From assembly GCA_021776095.1 (NCBI GenBank), contig JAJFGO010000003.1, positions 165,226 to 229,225 on the forward strand: 64,000 bases of DNA, written 5' to 3'. The DNA is from Kiloniellaceae bacterium. Its GTDB lineage: Bacteria > Pseudomonadota > Alphaproteobacteria > Kiloniellales > J153. Positions 42,028 to 50,683 of the stretch are shown one piece after another; positions within the stretch are counted from its first letter, which is position 1; every line of letters begins with the position of its first letter. Under the pieces are notes generated by a model. The model was given only the letters and a program-made list of their open reading frames with translations, was not told the DNA's origin and ran no database searches. A program made the position numbers and the translations under genes.

Positions 42028-43218
42028 TTAGCCCACCACGACGTGTTCAAAGGACTTCGGCGCTTTGGTCAGCACGCGCGGAGCGTCCGCGCCGACGACG
42101 ACCGTATCATCGATGCGAAAACCACCTACGCCGGGGAGGTAAATTCCTGGTTCGGCGGAGTACACTTCATTTTCGAGAAGAGCACGGGAGTTGAACGGCA
42201 TGTCACCCGGATATTCGTGACCAACTTGGCCAACGCCATGACCGGTGCGGTGCAGTACATTCTCATGGAATCCCGTTCTGGCAAACACCGCGCGTGCGGC
42301 GGCATCTATGTCTTGAACCGCATTGCCCGCCACCATCTGTTCGATCGACGCTTCATTAGCCTCGAGCGCGGCGTCAAAGGCCTTACGTTGCACATCTGAT
42401 GGATTTCCGCAAAACAGCGTACGCTCATTTTCAATTGTCACGCCATTCAATCGGGGAATGATGATGTTGACAATGCCGTGGCCGTTTTCGATTTGCGCCC
42501 CTGCCTGCCCTCCATCGCCGTGGGGCGAAGAGGACGACGGGCCACTAAGGGTGTAAAACCGCAGCTCGAAATTTTCGCCGGGAAAAATATCCGCCGCCCT
42601 CATAAATGCCATACGCGCAATCGTATAGTCCAGATCATGCACCAGGCGGCCGGGGCGTATTTCTTCAAGATACCGCTCCTGAATCCAATCGCTGAATTGA
42701 CTGATATCCGCCATCACCGCTATTTCTTCTTGGTGCTTGACCCAACGCAGGCTGCGTGTGCCCTCAACCAAAGTGGTGAACCGGGTTTCGGGGTGGGCTT
42801 TGATGATCGTCTCGGTCCAGCCGGAGCTAATGTCGATTCCAAGCGAAGCACCGGCTAACCCGGTTGCGTCAATCGCATCGACCAGAAGTTCGGCAAAGCT
42901 TTTTCGGCTGCGCGTATCGCGTTCATCCAGAGGGAATTCACAATAGATGCTAACGTCGTCCACCCAAAAATTATCGCGCTGCCGGGCAAATCCAATGTGC
43001 CCGGTCGAAAGCGCATTCATCACCGCATGAGGCTTACCATCTCGCGGGATAATCATCGCAATCGGACGCTCCCATGGCTGGACATCCACATGGAAATTGG
43101 AAAAGAACTGAAAAAAATCGGCGCTGAACACGACGAAACCGTCCAGGTTGTACTCATCCATTAGCTGGTTCAAACCATCGCGGCGGTATTGGTAAACGTC
43201 TTTCGACAGAAAGCTCAT
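42028..43218 (-). CDS. M24 family metallopeptidase (Xaa-Pro aminopeptidase/creatinase-like)
   Basis: C-terminal pita-bread features HRTGHGVGQVGHEYPGDMPFNSRALLENEVYSAEPGIYLPGVGGFRIDDTVVV. Confidence 0.9.
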   Translation of the reverse strand: MSFLSKDVYQYRRDGLNQLMDEYNLDGFVVFSADFFQFFSNFHVDVQPWERPIAMIIPRDGKPHAVMNALSTGHIGFARQRDNFWVDDVSIYCEFPLDERDTRSRKSFAELLVDAIDATGLAGASLGIDISSGWTETIIKAHPETRFTTLVEGTRSLRWVKHQEEIAVMADISQFSDWIQERYLEEIRPGRLVHDLDYTIARMAFMRAADIFPGENFELRFYTLSGPSSSSPHGDGGQAGAQIENGHGIVNIIIPRLNGVTIENERTLFCGNPSDVQRKAFDAALEANEASIEQMVAGNAVQDIDAAARAVFARTGFHENVLHRTGHGVGQVGHEYPGDMPFNSRALLENEVYSAEPGIYLPGVGGFRIDDTVVVGADAPRVLTKAPKSFEHVVVG

Positions 43219-43613
43219 TTTCTTGAACCTTTCATGGCAGTGATGGGGTCGCCCCATGCCGCCCACCGCTTCAGCCTGTGTTGGAAAACTAGACCGCATA
43301 AAGCAGTTGCGCGGGTCATGGTGGGAGCGGGGATGAACGGCAACGCTGGGCGAAGTCGCGCATTGGCGGCAGAGGAAATTCAGCCAAATTTCTTGAGTCC
43401 CATCATTGAGAAACGAGCCCGCCGAGGTCAACTTTTTCCAGCACACATTGAAGCGCCGGAGCTATAAAGGGAAGGGCGAGGCAAAGCATGTCAACGAAAT
43501 TCCGGCACCATGGCGCGACACTCAAATTTCCTTCGCGACAAAGCGAGCGCTCAGATCTTGTTCGCCTTCACATGAACTCTTATGTCGCGATCGGATGCCT
43601 CGGCATAGCCGAG

Positions 43614-43781
43614 TTAGTCTTCCCCGCCAAAGATCGGGAACACGCCGGTTGGACCGCAAAAAGCCATGACCTGTTCGTACAGCCACTGGGTGCTGGTGGT
43701 CCGCAAGTGTGCAGGCAAGAACGCGACCGCGATCAGCATTATCCCGGCCGCAATAACGTGGATGGTGTACTTACGCCGCAT
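43614..43781 (-). CDS. Small putative membrane protein (55 aa)
   Basis: MRRKYTIHVIAAGIMLIAVAFLPAHLRTTSTQWLYEQVMAFCGPTGVFPIFGGED; one TM segment; downstream of 43811..44280 on the same strand. Confidence 0.5.
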   Translation of the reverse strand: MRRKYTIHVIAAGIMLIAVAFLPAHLRTTSTQWLYEQVMAFCGPTGVFPIFGGED

Positions 43782-43810
43782 ACGTTCCGTTCCGGTTGTC
43801 GCGCTGCCCG

Positions 43811-44280
43811 TCAGTGAACGTGCACATCTTTGGTCACCGAGAGTGCCGCGTCGCCTATGGCCATGACGCGATGGTCGTTCGCATTGAGGGTAACGGTAAC
43901 CTGTTTTGCCCTTTTGCGAGCGCACCAATGTGAAACCATGGGCCATGGATACGCGCTAATTTGACTCCGTTGATATAGACGTGCGCGTGACTCTCGCCGT
44001 CTTTGTGCGGTCGGTTGACACTCTCTGGCGCGAAGCGAAAGTTGGACGCCTGGATGTGCAGGTTCCAACCGCTCACCGCGTCCATGGCAATCACGAAATC
44101 CAAGTCGGGGACCGTGGGGCCGCTCGGCACCCTAACCATCTCGCCATGTTGGTGGGCGCCTTTGTCGTGGCCATCGCTCATTTCCGCATGCTCGGCATGA
44201 GTCTTGGGCTTGTTATCCGCAAGAACGGGTGCGGCCAGGAGCACCAGGACCCAGCCCATTGCGATATAACGTGCCACCAT
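43811..44280 (-). pseudogene. Exported His-rich hypothetical protein, apparently frameshifted
   Basis: Frame A: signal peptide...HVYINGVKLARIHGPWFHIGALAKGQ; then frame B: KQVTVTLNANDHRVMAIGDAALSVTKDVHVH*. Switch near 43902-43916. Confidence 0.65.
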
Positions 44281-44426
44281 CCTGTAATCTTTCTGCTGTA
44301 CCCGCTTGAGACGGTCCTAGATATCATTTGCTGTCCACGCAGAAAACCTTCGTGCGGCAGGTCCGACCCTCGCCCTATCTCCGGGAGGCGGCGCAGGAGG
44401 TGGCCGCTTCGGGCCGGCCGCGGCCG

Positions 44427-45524
44427 TTAGGTGTATTTCACGACCGCCCGCTTGATTTCCCTAAGGAGCTGTGCGCCGACATCGCCGCCGGTGCCCTGGA
44501 TCCGATTCTTAAAGACGGTGCGAATTGCGTCGATATGCGCCTCAATCAGCTTCAAGGTGTTGTCACCGATGAGCATGTCGGGATTGTCGGTCGCGCCAAT
44601 CAGCGACATCCCGAAGTCGGTGATCAACTGGTAGTCGAAGGTCCCGCCTTGATTGTGCAGTTCATGCGCGATCCGGTTTATATTTGCGACATGCGTGCGG
44701 TTGCTCTTGAGCGGCGCATCGGCGGGCGTCAGGGCCGCCAAGGACGTCGCCATCGATTCGATATACTTCTCGACCCAGGCGGCATAGTCGCCAACCAGTT
44801 CCTGAATGCGCTCCTCCGCCGCGCGGATTACCTCGGGATCGAATTCGACCGGACCGCGCATTGCTTCTGGGCCGAGCTTGACGCGGACGCGGTTGTCCGG
44901 GCGGAAGTGGATGGCCCGTACGTTGTCGCGCAGGGTGCGTATATTCGAACCCGGCCTGACGGTCTGAATCTGGTGGGGCGTGGTTTGCCGGCGCTCCTCC
45001 TCGATTGGGAGAGTCGTCCGCTGCGGCTCCCCTTCGGCCGGGAGGGTCGTCCGTCGCCGATCAGGCCCGAAGTAGCCCTGTGCCAAGATGAATTGATGGT
45101 TCGCATTGACGATGGACAAGACCTTGTCGGCCAGGGACTGGACCGAGAAGGGCTTGGCCAGCACGCCATTGACTCCCGCGTCGCGCGCCTCCTGAACCAC
45201 GTCCCGGCTGGCCGCGCCGGAGACCATGACGAAAGGCACGAAGCGGTCTGGCGCACCTTCGCCGGTCCGGACCCAGCGCAGGAAAAGATTGCCGTCAATC
45301 CCCGGCATCATGTAGTCGGAAAGAATCAAATCGACCTCGCCCAGGCCAGCCGCGATCCGCTCGGCACCGCGCAGCTTCAGACGTTCGATGGCAGCCGCGC
45401 CGTCGGCCTCCTCAACGATTCTTCTGACTCCGAACACACGGAGCGCCGAGGAAAGTAACCTGCGCATGAAGGCGTTGTCGTCGACGACGAGAACGCAGAT
45501 TCTCTCCCAATTCAGGTTCGCCAT
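44427..45524 (-). CDS. Response regulator: receiver plus HPt-like C-terminal region, paralogue of 19559..20623
   Basis: VLVVDDNAFMRRLLSSALRVFG...DLILSDYMMPGIDGNLFLRWVRTGEGAPDRFVPFVMVSGAASRDVVQEARDAGVNGVLAKPFS; INRIAHELHNQGGTFDYQLITDFGMSL. Confidence 0.94.
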   Translation of the reverse strand: MANLNWERICVLVVDDNAFMRRLLSSALRVFGVRRIVEEADGAAAIERLKLRGAERIAAGLGEVDLILSDYMMPGIDGNLFLRWVRTGEGAPDRFVPFVMVSGAASRDVVQEARDAGVNGVLAKPFSVQSLADKVLSIVNANHQFILAQGYFGPDRRRTTLPAEGEPQRTTLPIEEERRQTTPHQIQTVRPGSNIRTLRDNVRAIHFRPDNRVRVKLGPEAMRGPVEFDPEVIRAAEERIQELVGDYAAWVEKYIESMATSLAALTPADAPLKSNRTHVANINRIAHELHNQGGTFDYQLITDFGMSLIGATDNPDMLIGDNTLKLIEAHIDAIRTVFKNRIQGTGGDVGAQLLREIKRAVVKYT

Positions 45525-45769
45525 GACGGATACGATGCTCGTGCTTGCGCTATTCTCGGATGATGGCGGTGAGGCGACGGAATATCAAAAGGATTGAGTC
45601 CGGCAGGCCGGACTGCAAACCGAGAAAAGCACGCCTGGCCAGGATCAGGTCAGCCACCAACTACCGCACCGACCGCCTGCGATGTAAAAAACTCGCCGCG
45701 ATCACGTTGGACATGCGGGTGTCGCTCTGCCGCGATGCCCCGCGCTTAACCGCTCCTGGGGCTAACGCG

Positions 45770-46138
45770 TCAGTCCGCACCAGTTTGGTCGATCTGCGCC
45801 AATCTCCTGTTCGCCTCGCGGAGCCGGTCGAACAAGACCTTCAATAAGTCGATGGCTTCGTCTGGGTTCTTGCGAAGCATGTCCAAGAACTCCGCTGGCG
45901 TAACCGGTGCGCACACCACCCTACTCAGAGCCAAGGCACTAGCAGAACGGGGCTGGTTGTCGATCGCGCCCATTTCGCCGACATACTCGCCGGCGCCAAC
46001 CACTGCGATCTCCTTCGCGTTGGCCGTTTCGTAGCCTTTCATGATCTGAACTTTACCGGAAATGATCAGATAGGCGGCGTCGCTCGCCGATCCCTCTCGG
46101 AAGATCACGTCGCCTGGCTCGTAATTCGGCCATGCCAT
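45770..46138 (-). CDS. Stand-alone cyclic nucleotide-binding domain protein
   Basis: GDVIFREGSASDAAYLIISGKVQIMKGYETANAKEIAVVGAGEYVGEMGAIDNQPRSASALAL; no HTH or other effector domain. Confidence 0.9.
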   Translation of the reverse strand: MAWPNYEPGDVIFREGSASDAAYLIISGKVQIMKGYETANAKEIAVVGAGEYVGEMGAIDNQPRSASALALSRVVCAPVTPAEFLDMLRKNPDEAIDLLKVLFDRLREANRRLAQIDQTGAD

Positions 46139-46265
46139 TATGCTGAACTCCAATCTTCGGGAAAGCTATCCGCGGGCGGGCGCTGTGTCACGGGGTTATC
46201 CCTTGGTCTCGGCTTTGTCCACATAGCGCGTCAGGTCTAATATGGAGACGGGCCCCACCCAAACC

Positions 46266-47033
46266 TCACTTTTTCTTCGGCAGGCGCCGCAGGACGCGGT
46301 CGCTCACGGCCGGGGGCAGGGCGGCAATCAAGCGGACCAAGGCGTACATGGGCCACGGAAAGGCAATGCGGGCCCGGTTGCGAGCCAGGCCGCGCCGGAT
46401 AATGCCGGCGGCCCTCTCGGCACTCATTAACATGGGCATGGGAAAGTCGTTGACCGCGGTCATGGGGGTTTCGACATAGCCGGGACAGATCACGCTGACG
46501 CCGATTCCGTCTTGATGTAGATGGCCGCGCAGGGCCTCGCCCCAGACCCGCACGGCGGCCTTACTGGCGCAATAGGCCGGCGCGCCCGGAAAGCCGCGAA
46601 ACGCCGCGAGCGAGGCCATGACGGCAACCTGCCCACGCCGGCGCGCCCGCATACGAGCCACCGCGGGCAGCACGGTATCGATCGCGCCTTCGACGTTGAT
46701 CGCCATGATCCGGCGGATCTGGACCTCGCTCTCTCCCGCACCGCCGGTTCCGGCCGAGATGCCGGCATTGGCGATCACCAGATCGAGCGGCGCACGTTCA
46801 TCGGCCGCCGCAATCCAATCCGATAGGGCGGCCCGGTCCAAGACGTCGACGGCCCGCGCCTCGGCTTCGGCACCCGCATCGCGGCAGGCGGCCGCAACCG
46901 TCGCCAGCCGACCCGCGTCGCGCCCACCGAGCGCTAAGGTGACACCCGGCGCGGCGTAGGCCCGGGCCAAGGCCGCGCCTAGGCCGCTGGACCCACCGGT
47001 GATGAGGATAGATCGGGGCTGATTGAAGACCAT
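46266..47033 (-). CDS. Short-chain dehydrogenase/reductase
   Basis: MVFNQPRSILITGGSSGLGAALARAYAAPGVTLALGGRD...LVIANAGIS...APAYCASKAAVRVWGEALR. Confidence 0.95.
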   Translation of the reverse strand: MVFNQPRSILITGGSSGLGAALARAYAAPGVTLALGGRDAGRLATVAAACRDAGAEAEARAVDVLDRAALSDWIAAADERAPLDLVIANAGISAGTGGAGESEVQIRRIMAINVEGAIDTVLPAVARMRARRRGQVAVMASLAAFRGFPGAPAYCASKAAVRVWGEALRGHLHQDGIGVSVICPGYVETPMTAVNDFPMPMLMSAERAAGIIRRGLARNRARIAFPWPMYALVRLIAALPPAVSDRVLRRLPKKK

Positions 47034-47092
47034 TCTCCATAAATGGCGGCCCTGCGGGACGGGCACAAGTTTCTCGGCGCCTTGTTGCTGAA

Positions 47093-48058
47093 ATGTCCGG
47101 GGGCTATAAAGACGCGCGCTCCATCTCCGCCGCGCCGCAAATTCAGGATACCGCCGTGACCGCCAAAACTGCCCCCCTTGCCAGCATGACAGGCTACGCC
47201 CGACAGGAGGGCGGCGACGGCTTACTGACCTGGACTTGGGAACTGAAAAGCGTGAACGGCCGCGCGTTGGACGTGCGATGCCGTATTCCTTCCGGTTACG
47301 AGGCCTTGGAGCCGGTGGCACGATCTATCGCCCAAAAGCACTGCACCCGCGGAAACCTGCAGATTTCGCTGAACGTCAACCGGGGCAAGCTGCCCCGTCA
47401 AATGCGTCTCAATCGGGAGGCGTTGGATCAAGTTGTCGCCATGGTGACCGCCCTGGAAACCAGTGTGCGCGCGGAGCCGCCGCGCTTGGACGCCTTGCTC
47501 GCCTTTCCCGGCGTGATCGAGGTCGGCGAGGAAGAGGAAACCAAGGAGCAGCTCGACATCCGCGAAGCGGCCATGGAGGAGGACCTGATCCTGGGGTTGG
47601 AAGCCTTGACTGCCATGCGGCGCGGCGAGGGGGCCCGGCTCAAGTCACTAATTGGGACGCAACTAGACGATATCGGCCGTTTGAGCGAGGCGGCGGCGGA
47701 CAGCGCCTCGGTCCGGCCAGAGGCGCTGCGTGAGCGCCTGCGCAAACAAATTGAGGAATTGCTTCAGGCTTCGCCCGCCCTGCCGGAGGAGCGTCTGGCC
47801 CAAGAGGCGGCGCTGCTCGCCACAAAGGCGGATGTTCGCGAAGAGCTGGACCGTCTGCGCGCTCATGCTGCGGCCGCGCGGGAACTGGTTGCGGAGGGCG
47901 GTGCCATCGGTCGGCGGCTCGATTTTCTGTGTCAGGAGTTCAATCGGGAAGCGAACACCTTGTGCTCCAAGGCGGGCGACCTGGCACTGACCCGGATCGG
48001 CTTGGATTTGAAGGCGGTGATTGACCAACTTCGCGAACAAGTACAAAACATCGAATAG
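47093..48058 (+). CDS. YicC family protein
   Basis: SMTGYARQEGGDGLLTWTWELKSVNGRALDVRCRIPSGYEALEP...GRRLDFLCQEFNREANTLCSKA; precise start uncertain. Confidence 0.95.
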   Translation: MSGGYKDARSISAAPQIQDTAVTAKTAPLASMTGYARQEGGDGLLTWTWELKSVNGRALDVRCRIPSGYEALEPVARSIAQKHCTRGNLQISLNVNRGKLPRQMRLNREALDQVVAMVTALETSVRAEPPRLDALLAFPGVIEVGEEEETKEQLDIREAAMEEDLILGLEALTAMRRGEGARLKSLIGTQLDDIGRLSEAAADSASVRPEALRERLRKQIEELLQASPALPEERLAQEAALLATKADVREELDRLRAHAAAARELVAEGGAIGRRLDFLCQEFNREANTLCSKAGDLALTRIGLDLKAVIDQLREQVQNIE

Positions 48059-48081
48059 CGCGCGGGGGGTGTCGCCAGTTC

Positions 48082-48732
48082 ATGGCTCAGAGCACGTTCC
48101 AGGGCACAATCAAGCGGCGCGGCCTGATGCTGGTGCTATCCTCGCCGTCGGGCGCGGGCAAGACGACGATCTCGCGAAAGCTGCTGCATCTCGAGAAAAA
48201 CCTGACCCTTTCGGTCTCGGTGACCACCCGCTCGAAGCGGCCCAAGGAGCGTGACGGCGTCGATTACCACTTTATCGACCAAGCGGCCTTCGACCGCATG
48301 GTCGAGCAAGGTGAGTTGCTGGAGCACGCGACCGTGTTCGGCAACGCCTATGGCACGCCACGGGCCGCCGTGGCGCGGGCGCTGGACCAGGGGAGCGACG
48401 TGCTCTTCGATATCGATTGGCAGGGCACCCAGCAGGTCGCCGAGACCGCGCGCGAAGATCTGGTCAGCCTGTTTATCCTGCCGCCCAGCACGGGCGAGCT
48501 CGAACGGCGGCTGCGTGCCCGCGCCCAGGACTCCGAGGATGTGGTCCAGGGCCGCATGGCCAAGGCAGCCGACGAGATGAGCCACTGGGCCGAGTACGAT
48601 TACGTGATCGTGAATACCGACATCGCAGCCAGCGTCGCCGACGCGCAAAAGGTTCTGCATGCCGAGCGCCTGAAGCGCGAGCGCCAGGTGGGCTTGCGCG
48701 ATTTTGTCGAAGGCCTGCGCACCGGCGACTAG
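48082..48732 (+). CDS. gmk: Guanylate kinase
   Basis: LMLVLSSPSGAGKTTISRKLL...LSVSVTTRSKRPKERDGVDYHFI...DIDWQGTQQV. Confidence 0.98.
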   Translation: MAQSTFQGTIKRRGLMLVLSSPSGAGKTTISRKLLHLEKNLTLSVSVTTRSKRPKERDGVDYHFIDQAAFDRMVEQGELLEHATVFGNAYGTPRAAVARALDQGSDVLFDIDWQGTQQVAETAREDLVSLFILPPSTGELERRLRARAQDSEDVVQGRMAKAADEMSHWAEYDYVIVNTDIAASVADAQKVLHAERLKRERQVGLRDFVEGLRTGD

Positions 48733-48741
48733 GCTTGTCCG

Positions 48742-49641
48742 TTAGCTGGCCCCGTTGGTTAAGTCGTCCAGGGCCCTGGCCAGGGCGCAAAACGCCGAAA
48801 CCTCCAATTCTTCCGCCCGGGCAGTTTCGGTCACGCCGGCGGTGTCGATAAGGGCGCTGGTCTCGACCCCCAGGCTCTTTAGACTTTGCCTCAGCATCTT
48901 GCGGCGCTGACCGAAGGCAGCGGCGGTGACGCGCTCCAGGCTTTCCATGCGGGCCGACCCCAAGGGCTGAGGCCGCGGCCAGAGGCCGACCACGCTGGAG
49001 ATCACTTTCGGGGGCGGGGTGAAGGCGCGCGCCGGCACCTCGAACAAGGGGCGCACCTCACAGAGCCACTGGGTAATGACGCTCAAGCGGCCGTAGTCCT
49101 TGGTCCGTGGTGCAGCGGTTAGGCGGTTGGCGACTTCTTTCTGAAACATAAGCACCAGGCAGTCGAAGCTGTCGGGCGCGCGATAGACTGCGGTCAGCCA
49201 ACGCAACAGCAGGGGCGTTGCGACGTTGTAGGGCAGATTGGCCACGACCCGGCGCGGTGGTGCGCCCAGGTCGGCGGCGTCGATCTCCATTGCATCGCCT
49301 GAGACGAGCTCAAGGCGCGCCGGATAGGCCGCGGCCAAATCGGTCAGAGCGGCGAGGCAGCGTGCGTCTTTCTCGATCGCGATGACCCGGCCGGCCCCCT
49401 CGGCCAGCAAGGCGCGCGTCAGGCCGCCAGGACCGGGACCGATTTCGATCACCGTACCAGCGGCCATATCCCCGGCGGCGCGCGCGATGCGCCCGGTCAG
49501 GTTGAGATCGAGCAGGAAGTGCTGGCCCAGTCCCTTACGCGCGCTCAAGCCGTGGCGCGCTATGACCTCCCGCAGCGGCGGCAGGGCTGGAGGGGTATCA
49601 GGCAAGGGCCTTCGGCGAGGTGGGGACTCTGGCAGCAGCAC
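48742..49641 (-). CDS. rsmA: 16S rRNA (adenine1518-N6/adenine1519-N6)-dimethyltransferase
   Basis: KGLGQHFLLDLNLTGRIARAAG...VIEIGPGPGGLTRALLAEGA...VVANLPYNVATPLLLRWL. Confidence 0.97.
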   Translation of the reverse strand: MLLPESPPRRRPLPDTPPALPPLREVIARHGLSARKGLGQHFLLDLNLTGRIARAAGDMAAGTVIEIGPGPGGLTRALLAEGAGRVIAIEKDARCLAALTDLAAAYPARLELVSGDAMEIDAADLGAPPRRVVANLPYNVATPLLLRWLTAVYRAPDSFDCLVLMFQKEVANRLTAAPRTKDYGRLSVITQWLCEVRPLFEVPARAFTPPPKVISSVVGLWPRPQPLGSARMESLERVTAAAFGQRRKMLRQSLKSLGVETSALIDTAGVTETARAEELEVSAFCALARALDDLTNGAS

Positions 49642-50683
49642 GGGCTCTGGCCATGCTACGGGCCGTAACGAGCGCCGCGATCAGACTGGCCGGATTGGCA
49701 ACGCCCTGACCGGCGATGCTGAGGGCCGTGCCATGGTCGGGCGAGGTGCGCACGATGGAAAGTCCGAGCGTGATATTCACGCCTCGTTCGAAATCGATAG
49801 TCTTGAGGGGAATCAGGGCTTGATCGTGATACATGCACAAGACGGCGTCGTACCGCGCGCGCGCGTTGGCATGAAACAAGGTATCGGCCGGTTCCGGCCC
49901 GAACGCCTGGATACGCTCGGCGCGCAGAGCGGCAACCGCGGGGGCGATGATCTGGGTCTCCTCGTTTCCCAAGGCCCCATGTTCTCCCGCGTGCGGGTTC
50001 AGCCCGGCAACCGCGAGACGCGGCGCCGCGACACCGAAATCCCGTCGCAGCGCGTGGGCGGTTACCTGCCCGGCATGGACGATCGCGTCGCTGGAAAGGC
50101 CCGCCAAGGCCTTGGCAAGCGGCAGATGCACCGTCACCGGCACAACCCGCAGGCCAGGACAGGCCAGCATCATGACCGGTGCCTGGTCGCTTCCAACCAG
50201 AGCGGCCAAGAATTCGGTGTGTCCGGGGTGCGGGAAGCCCGCGCCGTACAGTGCCTTCTTGTGGATCGGATTGGTCACTACGGCCGCCGCCTCGCCTGCG
50301 GTGGCGAGCGCAACCGCCCGCTCGATCGATTCAATCACCGCACGGGCATTGGACGGATTAGGCTGGCCGGGCTGCACCGGCGCAGGCAAGGCCAACGGCA
50401 GAACCGGTAACGCACGGTCAAAGACAGCGGCGGCCTCGCTGGCCTGGGAAATCGGTGCGACCGGAACCTCAAGGCCCAAGCTGCCCGCCAGATTGGTCAA
50501 ACGCTGCGGATCGTCGACCAGGAAGAATGGCCCAGACCGGTCATTGGACTCGCCGCGCCCATCCGTCTGGGCGGCGCGCCACGCCATAAGGGCGATTTCG
50601 CCGCCAATCCCCGCTGGCTCACCCATGGTCAAGGCTGTCGGCGCGGCATCGGCGCGGCCGTCGCCGCGCCGATCCGGTGTCAT
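49598..50683 (-). CDS. pdxA: 4-hydroxythreonine-4-phosphate dehydrogenase
   Basis: ALTMGEPAGIGGEIALMAW...TNPIHKKALYGAGFPHPGHTEFLAAL...LNPHAGEHGALGNEE. Confidence 0.96.
   Translation of the reverse strand: MTPDRRGDGRADAAPTALTMGEPAGIGGEIALMAWRAAQTDGRGESNDRSGPFFLVDDPQRLTNLAGSLGLEVPVAPISQASEAAAVFDRALPVLPLALPAPVQPGQPNPSNARAVIESIERAVALATAGEAAAVVTNPIHKKALYGAGFPHPGHTEFLAALVGSDQAPVMMLACPGLRVVPVTVHLPLAKALAGLSSDAIVHAGQVTAHALRRDFGVAAPRLAVAGLNPHAGEHGALGNEETQIIAPAVAALRAERIQAFGPEPADTLFHANARARYDAVLCMYHDQALIPLKTIDFERGVNITLGLSIVRTSPDHGTALSIAGQGVANPASLIAALVTARSMARARAAARVPTSPKALA

Noticed and set aside
44328-45458. 376-aa plus-strand ORF opposite receiver copy 2
   Set aside because: Antisense to a canonical response regulator with a clear paralogue.
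49382-50410. 342-aa plus-strand ORF
   Set aside because: Antisense to rsmA/pdxA, both clearly identified.
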